Positions 1-7,206 of a DNA stretch of 20,748 nt are shown one piece after another. The first letter of the stretch is position 1. Every line of letters begins with the position of its first letter. The notes below the pieces were generated by a model. The model searched no databases. It was not told the DNA's origin and was given only the letters and a program-made list of their open reading frames with translations. The position numbers were made by a program, and so were the translations under genes. The DNA comes from Chloroflexota bacterium (GTDB lineage Bacteria; Chloroflexota; Limnocylindria; Limnocylindrales; CSP1-4), in assembly GCA_015661135.1 (NCBI GenBank), contig JACVXW010000025.1:1-20748 (forward strand). The letters run 5' to 3'.

Positions 1-513
1 GCCCACCTCGACACCTGGGACACCTACTTCGGCGCCCCGTACACACACGGGACGCCGTTCCGGCGAGCGTTCGAGGAGGGCCTGTTCGCACCCGATCGAT
101 CCGTCCATGTCGGGATCCGCGGGCCGGTCTATTCGCGCCACGATTTCAGCGATGACGCCGGAATGGGCTTCGCGATCGTCTCGACTGCGGACATCGCCGG
201 CGGCGGCACGGACGCGGCCATCGCCCGGATCCGGGAGCGCCTCGCCGGGCATCCGGTCTACCTCAGCGTTGACATCGATGTCCTCGACCCCGCCCACGCC
301 CCCGGCACCGGGACCCCGGAGCCCGGCGGGCTGACGACGCGCGAACTGCAGACGATCCTGCGTGGGCTGGACGGGCTCGACTTCGTAGGTGGCGACGTCG
401 TGGAGGTCGCCCCGGCGTACGACCACGCCGAGTTGACGGCGCTTGCCGCCGCCAACGTCGCGTACGAGTACCTCGGCCTGTTTGCGCGTGCGGGGTCGCG
501 CCGGGCGCGGTGA
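1..513 (+). CDS. Agmatinase/arginase-family ureohydrolase, C-terminal part (5' end outside window)
   Basis: The reading frame is open from the first base and ends in TGA at 511-513. The visible part starts with AHLDTWD, which matches the first metal-binding motif (DAHxD) of ureohydrolases. It continues with THGTPF and VGIRG, then SVDIDVLDPAHAPG, the second metal-binding motif with its paired aspartates, followed by TPEPGG. These are the hallmarks of the dinuclear-manganese arginase/agmatinase/guanidinobutyrase superfamily, cytosolic enzymes that split a guanidino group to urea plus an amine. The roughly 120 N-terminal residues are missing, so the exact substrate cannot be judged; agmatinase or guanidinobutyrase is more likely than arginase from the THGTPF context. 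The stop overlaps the GTG start of the downstream amidase (GTGA), so the two are translationally coupled and may act on related nitrogen compounds; that link is inference. Confidence 0.88.
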   Translation, partial: AHLDTWDTYFGAPYTHGTPFRRAFEEGLFAPDRSVHVGIRGPVYSRHDFSDDAGMGFAIVSTADIAGGGTDAAIARIRERLAGHPVYLSVDIDVLDPAHAPGTGTPEPGGLTTRELQTILRGLDGLDFVGGDVVEVAPAYDHAELTALAAANVAYEYLGLFARAGSRRAR

Positions 514-1970
514 CGGCGGGTCCGGCGGCTTCGACGTCGCCGATCCGGACGGTGGCCGCCGCCGTCGCGGCCCGCCGGACGACGGCCGTGGCGATGGTCG
601 AGGAGGCGCTCGAGCGGATCGCGAGGCTGGACCCGGCGCTCAACTCGGTTGTCGCGCTGCGCGCGGAGCAGGCTCTCCGCGAGGCCGAGGCGCTAGACGC
701 CGCGCTGGTCGCCGGCACTGCAGGCACGCGCCCCGGCCCACTCGCAGGGGTCCCGGTGCTCGTCAAGGACCTCGAGGACGTCGCCGGGATGGTGACGACC
801 CAGGGGTCCCGCCTGTTCGAGCACGCCGAGCCGGCGGCCGAGGACGGGCTCATCCCGGCGCGGCTGCGGGCAGCCGGCGCGATCATCGTCGGCAAGACAA
901 ACCTGCCCGAATTCGCGACCGAGGGCTTCACGGACAACCTGCTCTTTGGGGCCACTCGCAACCCCTGGGCGCCGGACTGGTCCCCCGGCGGGTCCAGCGG
1001 GGGATCCTCGGCGGCCGTTGCCGCGGGCCTCGTGCCGATCGCGACCGCCACGGACGGCGGCGGATCCATCCGGATCCCGGCCGCGTTCTGCGGGCTCGTG
1101 GGCCTCAAGCCTACCCACGGCGTCATCGGCCGCTGGCCGCCGCACGACTGGATCGATTTCTCCACGCTCGGGCCGTTCGCCACGTCTGTCGCGGACCTGC
1201 GCCTGCTCATGGAGATCGAGGCCGGGCCGGTCGCCGGCGATCCCACCGCGCGCCCGGGCGGCTGGGGAGATCACGCGGCGACCGCCGCCACCCTGCCGCC
1301 GACGCGCCTGTTCGCCGCGCATCGAACCAGCGACCTCGGGCCACTGCCGCCCGGCATCCAGCGCCAGTTCGAGGACGCGGTTCGGGCCATGGCCGACCTC
1401 CTGGGCCTGCCGCTCACCTGGATGGATCCCCGCGACTTTTTCCGAGACGGGGACCCGGACCTGGACTGGTTCATCCTCGCGGCAGCGGAGCACGTGGCCG
1501 CGCTCGGCGGAGAGCGCGTGGAGCAGGGCCTCGCGTTGATGCACCCGGCCGCGCGCGCCTTCATGGAGATGGGGCTGGCCGTGGAGATCGGGGAGTACAT
1601 GGCGGCCCGTCGTCGCCGGTTCTCGCATGTTCGCCGCATGGACCAGCTGCTCGGTGAATCAGGGCTCCTGCTCACCCCCACGGTCGCAACCGAGGGCTGG
1701 ACCCCGGACGGTCGGCTGACGCCGGCCCACGAGCCCGGCATGCTCCCGCCGGACGTCTACTCGACCGCGGTGCAGAACGTGACCGGCCACCCGGCAATCT
1801 CGTTGCCGGCCGGCCGGTCCGCGAACGGCGTCCCATTCGGCTTCCAGGTCACCGGCCCGCGCCACGCGGACGGCCTCCTCCTCGACGTCGCCGAGCGATG
1901 GGAGGCCGCCCATCCATGGCCGCCGGCGGCGCCCGGCTACGAGCCGTTTGGGTCGCGCCTCAGCCGTTGA
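510..1970 (+). CDS. Amidase-signature family hydrolase
   Basis: This 486-residue protein belongs to the amidase signature (AS) family, serine hydrolases that cleave C-N amide bonds. The Ser-cisSer-Lys triad can be placed by spacing: Lys86 in GVPVLVKDLED, cis-Ser162 in GGSSGGSS, and nucleophile Ser186 in DGGGSIRIPA. The length is normal for the family. The GTG start at 510 overlaps the preceding stop by 4 nt. The C-terminus (ENVTGHP-like region, here VQNVTGHPAISLPAG, then FGFQVTGP) is typical. The substrate is unknown. Pairing with a ureohydrolase suggests catabolism of a guanidino or amide compound, but an aryl-acylamidase or GatA-like role cannot be excluded; no gatB or gatC is nearby. The last codons and the stop are part of a 24-bp tandem repeat. 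Confidence 0.92.
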   Translation: MTAGPAASTSPIRTVAAAVAARRTTAVAMVEEALERIARLDPALNSVVALRAEQALREAEALDAALVAGTAGTRPGPLAGVPVLVKDLEDVAGMVTTQGSRLFEHAEPAAEDGLIPARLRAAGAIIVGKTNLPEFATEGFTDNLLFGATRNPWAPDWSPGGSSGGSSAAVAAGLVPIATATDGGGSIRIPAAFCGLVGLKPTHGVIGRWPPHDWIDFSTLGPFATSVADLRLLMEIEAGPVAGDPTARPGGWGDHAATAATLPPTRLFAAHRTSDLGPLPPGIQRQFEDAVRAMADLLGLPLTWMDPRDFFRDGDPDLDWFILAAAEHVAALGGERVEQGLALMHPAARAFMEMGLAVEIGEYMAARRRRFSHVRRMDQLLGESGLLLTPTVATEGWTPDGRLTPAHEPGMLPPDVYSTAVQNVTGHPAISLPAGRSANGVPFGFQVTGPRHADGLLLDVAERWEAAHPWPPAAPGYEPFGSRLSR

Positions 1971-2019
1971 GCCGGGTCGCGCCTCAGCCGTTGAGCCGGG
2001 TCGCGCCTCAGCCGATGAG
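1950..2019. repeat. Three tandem copies of a 24-bp unit spanning the amidase stop
   Basis: Copies lie at 1950-1973, 1974-1997 and 1998-2019, the last missing its final two bases and having one substitution. The unit begins GGGTCGCGCCTCAGCC and includes a TGA. Because 24 is a multiple of three, each copy repeats the amidase C-terminal peptide GSRLSR plus a stop codon. The third copy runs into the 3' end of the convergent SIMPL gene, including its stop at 2008-2010. Confidence 0.9.
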
Positions 2020-2793
2020 GTAGACCACGGCAACCGTCACGAAGATCTCGTTGGTGCCGGGCTGCACGGGCGTCGCGACATCGCGACCTTCGGCCAGGCC
2101 GGCGTATCCGCCGTAGTAGACCGGCCACGGGACGGGAGCGCTCGACTCGCTGATCGAGGCAACACCGATGATCGAGATGCCGGCCGCGGACGCCATCGTC
2201 TCGGCCTTTGCCTTCGCCTCGGCCATGGCGGCCTCGCGGGCGCGCTTCTCGGCCGCAACCTGGTTCTCGACCCGGAAGGAGACGCCGTCCAGGTTCGTGG
2301 CGCCGGCGGCGAGCGCGCCGTCGATCGCATCCCCGACCTTGTCGAGGTCGCGGATCGTCACTGCCACTGAGTTCGCCAGCGTGTAGCCGGTCAGCTTCGG
2401 CTGGGTCGAGTGCGTCGAGTAGTCATAGACCGGGCTGAGCGACAGCATCGAGGTCTGGATGTCGCGGTCGGCGATGCCGAGCGCTTTCAGGCTGGCGATG
2501 ACCGCGGCCATCGCCGTCGCGTTGCCATCGCGGGCGGCCTTCACGGTGGCGGCGGTGATGGTCACGCCCAGCCGGAGGTCGGCGATGTCCGGGCTGATGA
2601 TCACCCGGCCGGTGCCGCCGACGGTGAGCGTGTGCTCAGGCGGGTGGGTTGGATCGGTGGCGAGGGTGGTCCGCGGCGCCAGCGACGGGCCGGCAATCAC
2701 GGCGACGAGGAGTCCGACGGCGATGCCGGCGGCGAGCCAGCGGGCGCGGGCGTTCGGAACGGGAATCGCGATCGAGATCGAGGAGGGTTCCAT
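2008..2793 (-). CDS. SIMPL-domain (DUF541) membrane-anchored protein
   Basis: This 261-residue protein has an N-terminal hydrophobic segment at about residues 18-42 (WLAAGIAVGLLVAVIAG), which fits a signal anchor or uncleaved signal peptide. A SIMPL domain (formerly DUF541) follows, with the typical VGGTGRVIISPDIADLRLGV start near residue 58, an Ala-rich helix (KAALGIADRDIQT), LSPVYDY, the GY..ANSVAVTIRDLDKVG segment and the acid/Ala-rich AAEKRAREAAMAEAKAKAE helix. SIMPL proteins are exported, assemble into oligomers and are mostly of unknown role. The ATG at 2793 has GGAG six bases upstream, supporting the start. The gene is convergent with the amidase, with only about 37 nt between stop codons filled by the tandem repeat. 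No functional link to the methylamine genes is apparent. Confidence 0.88.
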   Translation of the reverse strand: MEPSSISIAIPVPNARARWLAAGIAVGLLVAVIAGPSLAPRTTLATDPTHPPEHTLTVGGTGRVIISPDIADLRLGVTITAATVKAARDGNATAMAAVIASLKALGIADRDIQTSMLSLSPVYDYSTHSTQPKLTGYTLANSVAVTIRDLDKVGDAIDGALAAGATNLDGVSFRVENQVAAEKRAREAAMAEAKAKAETMASAAGISIIGVASISESSAPVPWPVYYGGYAGLAEGRDVATPVQPGTNEIFVTVAVVYLIG

Positions 2794-3338
2794 CGAAGGC
2801 TCCAGTTGTGCTGCGGAATGCGGCGGTCTTGCCGCGTGACCCGCATGGCCCGCAGACGCCGAAGCGCGCCCCCGGGTTTCCGGGCGCTACTTCCGCCGCA
2901 CCGCGGCCGGGCTTCCCGGCCGCCCAAGCCCGCCGCGCACTCCGCCGCGCGTTCCGGCCGCGCCAGCCCGGCCGGTCGCGCAATGTCGTCCACAGACGAC
3001 AACTGGACGCCCGCGCCCCTTCCCGGACGCCCGCGCAACCCGGCAGAGGGCCTGCAAGGGCCCCGAAGAGGCCGCTCGCCACTATGCGGCCGTCATTCTG
3101 CCTTTGGTGACGCATGGTCTTACGACAATGCCCCTGAACTCGCCCAGCCGAGGCCGATTTGTGGTCCAGTTGTCGTCCCACAACGACATCGGGAGCCGAC
3201 CCCTGGGCAAAGTCTACAAACCTGCGTCCACCGGGCATCGGTCGTCCGACCTATGGGCTGGCTCGCCGCGCGCCGCCCGCCGCGCCGCCTGCGCGGCCGC
3301 CGTGCGCCGCCCCGCCGGGTTTCCGGACGCGCCGCCGA
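2794..3338. other. Intergenic region with GC-rich tracts and a 207-bp inverted-repeat element
   Basis: No convincing gene is present. Long open frames exist on both strands but are Arg/Pro/Ala-rich and typical of GC-rich shadow frames. The stretch 2860-2980 and the stretch 3250-3338 are extremely C/G-rich, and both contain CCGGGTTTCCGG followed by G or A and CGC (near 2872 and 3315), so they are related to each other. Between them lies repeat copy A at 2983-3189. I see no clear promoter for the SIMPL gene and no T-tract terminator for the upstream dmm operon. Confidence 0.6.
2983..3189. mobile_element. 207-bp MITE-like element with 26-bp terminal inverted repeats, copy A
   Basis: The left end (2983-3008) and right end (3164-3189) are inverted repeats: each begins ATGTCGT and ends GACGACAACTGGAC when read inward, with 21 of 26 positions matching. 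The five mismatches are confined to the centre. Each end is itself a small hairpin, TGTCGT-6 nt-ACGACA, and the differences fall only in the loop. A second copy of exactly the same length lies at 19538-19744 in the same orientation, matching at about 163 of 207 positions by hand count; the ends are nearly identical and the centre diverges. No transposase is encoded. A non-autonomous transposable element is the best reading; a structured intergenic RNA or a REP-like repeat is an alternative. Confidence 0.7.
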
Positions 3339-4342
3339 TCAGTCCGGAAAGAAGCCCGCTGAGGTGGGCGCCCCGTCGTCGAACTGGGCCAGCCAGTCCA
3401 CCGTGGTCTGCCGGTACCGGCTGATCCCCTTGTAGTCGGCCAGCTCCCGGGGCAGCGTGTCGAGGACGCGGTGGAGCCGGCGCCCCCACTTCGGGATCGT
3501 GACGAGCTCGTTCATGCTGATCAGGTAGCAGCGGATCGGAAAGACGATCGCGTTGGATCGGGGCAGGCGCCAGAAGCTCTGGAGCTCGACCCGGAGATGG
3601 ACCTTCTCCCCGACGTTGTCCGGCGTGACCGTGGTCCGGTCCGTTCCCCAGCGCGGATATTGCTCCGGGCTCGTGTCCAGGCGTGGATTGACGGTCATGG
3701 TCCAGTTCAGGCGGCGAACCGGCTGGCCCTGGCGGATGTTGAGCAGGAACTTCAACGCCCGGTCGAAGACGCCCAGCTCGTGGGCGAGCGGGACCGGGAG
3801 TCCGCCTGGGTCGCGACCATGCCGGCGTCCATCCAGAGGTTGCCGTCGCGCTGGTCCACGATGACGAAGTCGCCCTGGCTCTGGCGAGTGATGTACTCCA
3901 TGGGTCCGTACGGCAGGGTCCTCTCGTCGCCGAAGGTGAACGTGTCATCGATGCCGAGGGGGCGATTGATCCAGTGCCAGCGGTCGCCGTCACGATGGAG
4001 TTCGAAGTGCGCCGGGTACGCCGCGGCCTGCGCCTCCATCAGGAGTTCCAGCAGGTCCCATCCGGCGAGGGTCATGTGGGGGAGCGACTGGCAGCGGCCC
4101 GGGTCCTCGGCCAGGACGATGGCCCGGTCGCGCATCTCGGCGACGTAGTGCTCGTCCACGTCGATCAGGTGTTCGTAGGCGGTCCCGTCTCGTCCCGGTG
4201 TGTGGGGCTCGATGTTGACCGCGTACATGTACCGATCTTCGTGGAACGGGAACGGGAACCGACGGATACCGGCCGGGCTGTTGCGGAACGTGAAGTCGTC
4301 GCGGAAGGTCTCGTCCCGGAACAGGATCGGCGGGGAGGTCAT
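3339..4342 (-). pseudogene. dmmC: Haem-dependent oxidative N-demethylase (dimethylamine monooxygenase) catalytic subunit, disrupted by an internal deletion/frameshift
   Basis: The 5' part (ATG at 4342, MTSPPILFRDETFRDD) and the 3' part (LAHELGVFDRALKFLLNIRQ to GAPTSAGFFPD, TGA at 3339) are both clear matches to the HODM alpha/DUF3445 family, a PAS-fold haem oxygenase that demethylates dimethylamine. They lie in different frames. The first frame reads WMDAGMVATQAD, then degenerates to SRSRSPTSWASSTGR and stops at 3752. The second resumes at PVPLAHELG near 3797. The family, as I recall it, has about 15 further residues (a W-S-containing segment) between these blocks, so a short deletion whose length leaves remainder 1 on division by 3 is more likely than one missing base. 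The gene starts 20 nt after dmmB and is last in the operon. It is either a real inactivating lesion or an assembly error. Confidence 0.85.
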
Positions 4343-4362
4343 CGCTTTCGTCCTCAAACTCG

Positions 4363-5376
4363 TCAGCGCTGGAGCACGAGGGACGTCCCCTCGAACCGGG
4401 AGACGCATGGCATGATCTTGCGCCCCGCGGCCTTGTCCTCGGCGGACAGGAACTCGTCGTTGTGAAGGATGGTCCCGGCACACGACAGCACCGGGGTCTC
4501 GCACTCGCCGCAGGCGCCGCCGCGGCACATGTATGGGGCATCCACGCCGGCCGCCTCGATCGCGTCGAGCATGCTCTGGTGCTCGGTCACGCGGATCGTC
4601 TTGCGCGACAGCGCCAGCGTGACCTCGTACGGGGCGCCGGATGCCGGCGCGAGGAACCGCTCGCTGTGGAGGCTGCCCTCCGGCCAGCCGGTGGCACGCG
4701 CTGCAGAGAGCACCCAGGCCATCATCCCCTGCGGGCCGCAGACGTACAGATGCGTGCCGAGGGGCTGCCCGGCCAGCAGGCGGTCCAGCGGGATCCGCTC
4801 GTTGCGATCGTCGCAGTAAACGTGGACGCGATCGCCGTACGATGCCTCCAGCAGGTCGAGGTAGGCACCGTGGGCCCGACCGCGGACGGCGAAGTGGAGT
4901 TCAAACTCGCTGCCCGCGATCTGGTGCTGGACCATCTGGGCGAGGAACGGCGTGATCCCGATGCCGCCCGCGATCAGGAGGTGCCGGCGGGCCCGCCAGT
5001 CGATCGGAAAGAGGTTGACCGGACGGCTCATCGTCAGGACGTGGCCAGGGCGGACCGCGCGGTGCAGGAAGAGCGAGCCGCCGCGCCCGACATCGTCGCG
5101 GCGGACGCTGATGGTGTAGCTGGACGTCTGGTTCGGCGGGCTCATCAGGGAGTACGGGTTCCGTCGAAGCGTCGCGCCATCCTGCATTTCGACGATGACG
5201 TGGGCGCCGCCGGAGAACGGGGGGAGTGGCTCGGCACCCGCCGGCTCGAACCGGAAGCGCTTGATCATCGGGGTGACCTCGGTCACCTCGCTCACGACCA
5301 CGCGCAGCTTGGGCGCCTGGTTCCTGGACGCCGCGATGGCGGGCGCGATCGGCGTGGCGGGCATTGCGGGCGTCAC
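4363..5376 (-). CDS. dmmB: Dimethylamine monooxygenase reductase subunit (phthalate-dioxygenase-reductase type)
   Basis: This 337-residue reductase would pass electrons from NAD(P)H through flavin and a [2Fe-2S] cluster to the haem subunit. The order is a flavin-binding barrel with RNPYSLMS at residues 72-79, a nicotinamide-binding domain with GGIGITPF (137-144) and CGPQGMM (213-219), and a C-terminal plant-type ferredoxin with CRGGACGEC (Cys284, Cys289, Cys292) and Cys324. This is the FMN-NAD-Fe/S order of phthalate dioxygenase reductases and matches the beta subunit of HODM. A longer open frame runs upstream to 5553, but the GTG at 5376 overlaps the dmmA stop by 4 nt (GTGA), the same coupling as elsewhere in this operon, and gives a normal N-terminus. 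All cofactor residues are intact. Confidence 0.9.
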   Translation of the reverse strand: MTPAMPATPIAPAIAASRNQAPKLRVVVSEVTEVTPMIKRFRFEPAGAEPLPPFSGGAHVIVEMQDGATLRRNPYSLMSPPNQTSSYTISVRRDDVGRGGSLFLHRAVRPGHVLTMSRPVNLFPIDWRARRHLLIAGGIGITPFLAQMVQHQIAGSEFELHFAVRGRAHGAYLDLLEASYGDRVHVYCDDRNERIPLDRLLAGQPLGTHLYVCGPQGMMAWVLSAARATGWPEGSLHSERFLAPASGAPYEVTLALSRKTIRVTEHQSMLDAIEAAGVDAPYMCRGGACGECETPVLSCAGTILHNDEFLSAEDKAAGRKIMPCVSRFEGTSLVLQR

Positions 5377-5975
5377 GCGAACAACTCCCGGCTCGGCGGT
5401 ACCGTCCCCGGCTCCTCGGCGTCGATGGAGACGCCCTGGAACGCCCCGATTCGGCGGGAGAAGTGGTCGCGGACGAGCAGCGCGCGACCGCACCCGATAC
5501 AGGTCACGGGTTGCGTGCGGACGTGCTCCGTGATGGCCTTGCAATGGACGCACTGGACGCGCCGCTCCAACGACCCGCGGTGCTCGGCCCCGATGGCGCC
5601 CAGTTCCAGGCCCGCCGCCAGTGCCGTCTCGACCACCTGGCCGATCAGGTTCTCCGTACCCGCCGCGTAGACCTGGGTTCCCATGGGTGCCCCGGCCAGC
5701 GCGTCGCGGAGCGCGGCGATCGCGACCGAATCGCTGGCAACATCGCTGAACGCCGCCGCGCCAAGGGCGGCGAGGCGCGCGCCATGGTCGGCGCCGGCGG
5801 ACCCGCCCGGCACGTAGATGATCCGGGTCCGGGCCAGGAACCCGTCCGGTGCCGCGGCCGCGAGATCCACCGCGGCCAGGGCGCCCTCGTCGTTGGCCAC
5901 GATGAGGTGCAGGAGACCCGGCCGGGCGGTCAGCGGCGCGTAGACGGGGCGGCTCTTGATGCCCGCGACGACCAT
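5373..5975 (-). CDS. dmmA: Dimethylamine monooxygenase small subunit (DmmA-like, zinc-ribbon C-terminus)
   Basis: This 200-residue protein sits between the folate-binding and reductase genes, the place of the small subunit in the dmmDABC order. The N-terminal two thirds (SRPVYAPLTARPGLLHLIVAND to GTQVYAAGTENLIGQVVETAL) resembles a Rossmann-like flavodoxin-reductase NAD domain fragment without cofactor motifs. The C-terminal third has two CxxC pairs (Cys142/Cys145 and Cys159/Cys162) followed by LLVRDHFSRRIGAFQGVSIDAEEPG, a segment characteristic of DmmA-like C-terminal domains. The role is structural or in electron transfer within the HODM complex; the exact function is not settled in the family. 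Subunit letters differ between publications, so the symbol follows the D-A-B-C gene order. No strong ribosome binding site precedes the ATG at 5975. Confidence 0.82.
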   Translation of the reverse strand: MVVAGIKSRPVYAPLTARPGLLHLIVANDEGALAAVDLAAAAPDGFLARTRIIYVPGGSAGADHGARLAALGAAAFSDVASDSVAIAALRDALAGAPMGTQVYAAGTENLIGQVVETALAAGLELGAIGAEHRGSLERRVQCVHCKAITEHVRTQPVTCIGCGRALLVRDHFSRRIGAFQGVSIDAEEPGTVPPSRELFA

Positions 5976-5995
5976 CGGCTCACCGCCGCGCCGGT

Positions 5996-7129
5996 TCAGC
6001 CGACCGCATTGCGCTTCGTCTTGAGCGGATCGTCAAACGGGAGGGCATGAGCGATCGCCGGCCCGCTCACGGTGGCCCCCCGGACCTCCAGCCGCGCCCC
6101 CTGGACCGCCCGGTCCACGTCCATCCGGGCGATGGCCATCGAAGTCCCGGTGAGTGTCGAGTACATACCGCAGGTGATGATGCCGACCCTCCGGCCATCC
6201 GCCCACAGTTCGTCGCCCTCGGACGTGGCGGCATCCCCGTCGACCAGGACGCCGAAGATCCTGAAGCGCTCCCTGCCCTTGAGCCGATAGTGCTCCGGCG
6301 CGCCCCGGAACCCCTGCTTGCCGGGCGTCACGGTGAACTGGAGGCCCAACTCCCAGAGGGTGTCGCCCGGGCCCTCGTCCTGGAACGGGTACATCTGGGA
6401 GTTGTCATACGGGTAGAACAGCAGGTAGCTCTCCACCCGGAGCATGTCCAGCACCGTGAAACGGCACGGAATGATGCCCATCTCCGCGCCCTCGGCGAGG
6501 ATCGTGTCCCACAGCATCACCGCGTCCTGGGCGCGGCAGAAGATCTCGTAGCCGCGCTCGCCGGTATAGCCGGTCCGGGACAGCATCACCGGCGCATCGA
6601 AGAGGCGCGTCTGGAGGTGATGGAAGTAAGGCAGCTCGCGGATGCCGGGAACGTGGCGCTGGAGGAAGTCCACCGCGAGGGGGCCCTGGAGCGAAAGATC
6701 GTGGATGTCGTCGTCGAACAGGACGGACGCATTTTTCCCGACCGCCGCGCGCTGCAACTCCTCGTGGCCGGTCCCTGACCCGTGGACGACCATCCAGGCC
6801 GTGGGCCCGGTGCGGTAGATGATGCAGTCCTCGGTGAACTTGCCGGCGTCGTTGAGCATGCACGCGTAGGCGGATCGGCCCGGGTAGATCCGCGCGACGT
6901 CGCGCGTCGTGGCCAGGTCGATGAGGTGCGCCGCGTGGGGACCCACGACGTGCACCTTCTTGAGGCCCGAGACGTCCATCAGGCCGGCCTTCGTCCGGAT
7001 GGCGACGTGCTCCTCGTGGGCGTCCTTGTCGTAGGTCCAGGCGGTCCCCATCCCGGACCAGTCCTCCAGGTTGGAGCCCAGCGCCCGATGCCGTTCCGCG
7101 AGAGCCGAGAAACGCCAGATCGCCGTCAT
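5996..7129 (-). CDS. dmmD: GcvT-like tetrahydrofolate-binding subunit of dimethylamine monooxygenase
   Basis: This 377-residue stand-alone aminomethyltransferase-like protein opens MTAIWRFSALAERHRALGSNLEDWSGMGTAW. It contains the GcvT folate-binding fold: GLMDVSGLKKVHVVGP (about residue 50), LSLQGPLAVDFLQ, the SRTGYTGERGYEIF motif (about 180-193) that is diagnostic of the GcvT/DMGDH/sarcosine dehydrogenase superfamily, LDMLRVESYLLFYPYD, and a C-terminal barrel with GVLVDGD and GIITCGMYS. In HODM-type enzymes this subunit binds tetrahydrofolate and is thought to trap the formaldehyde released on demethylation as methylene-THF. No other glycine cleavage genes are present, and the following genes are the remaining dmm subunits, so a glycine-cleavage role is unlikely. 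It lies 77 nt after gmaS. Confidence 0.88.
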   Translation of the reverse strand: MTAIWRFSALAERHRALGSNLEDWSGMGTAWTYDKDAHEEHVAIRTKAGLMDVSGLKKVHVVGPHAAHLIDLATTRDVARIYPGRSAYACMLNDAGKFTEDCIIYRTGPTAWMVVHGSGTGHEELQRAAVGKNASVLFDDDIHDLSLQGPLAVDFLQRHVPGIRELPYFHHLQTRLFDAPVMLSRTGYTGERGYEIFCRAQDAVMLWDTILAEGAEMGIIPCRFTVLDMLRVESYLLFYPYDNSQMYPFQDEGPGDTLWELGLQFTVTPGKQGFRGAPEHYRLKGRERFRIFGVLVDGDAATSEGDELWADGRRVGIITCGMYSTLTGTSMAIARMDVDRAVQGARLEVRGATVSGPAIAHALPFDDPLKTKRNAVG

Positions 7130-7151
7130 CTCACACCACCATCATCGCGCC

Positions 7152-7186
7152 CTGGGCGGGTTTCACCGACTGGGCGGGTTCACCGG
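7152..7186. repeat. Imperfect tandem duplication (18 bp + 17 bp) between gmaS and dmmD
   Basis: The units CTGGGCGGGTTTCACCGA (7152-7169) and CTGGGCGGGTTCACCGG (7170-7186) are adjacent and differ by one deleted T and one substitution. They lie just after the gmaS stop in the only sizeable gap (77 nt) of the dmm/gma part of the operon. No stem-loop terminator is seen here, so readthrough from gmaS into dmmD is plausible. Confidence 0.75.
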
Positions 7187-7206
7187 ACACGGGCGTCGGT
7201 CCAGGC

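Noticed and set aside
1950..2019. CRISPR-like array or bidirectional terminator
   Set aside because: The 24-bp units are strictly contiguous with no spacers, and they do not form a stem-loop with a T-tract.
2410..3435. 341-codon plus-strand frame across the SIMPL gene and repeat copy A
   Set aside because: It is antisense to the SIMPL gene, then runs through GC-rich tract and element; it is Arg/Pro-rich without domain.
3339..3755. Separate small gene starting MKFLLNIRQ
   Set aside because: The frame continues upstream as PVPLAHELGVFDRALKFL and is the 3' part of the broken dmmC, not an independent gene.
5996..7129. Glycine cleavage system T protein
   Set aside because: No gcvH or gcvP is nearby, and it is followed directly by the other dimethylamine monooxygenase subunits.
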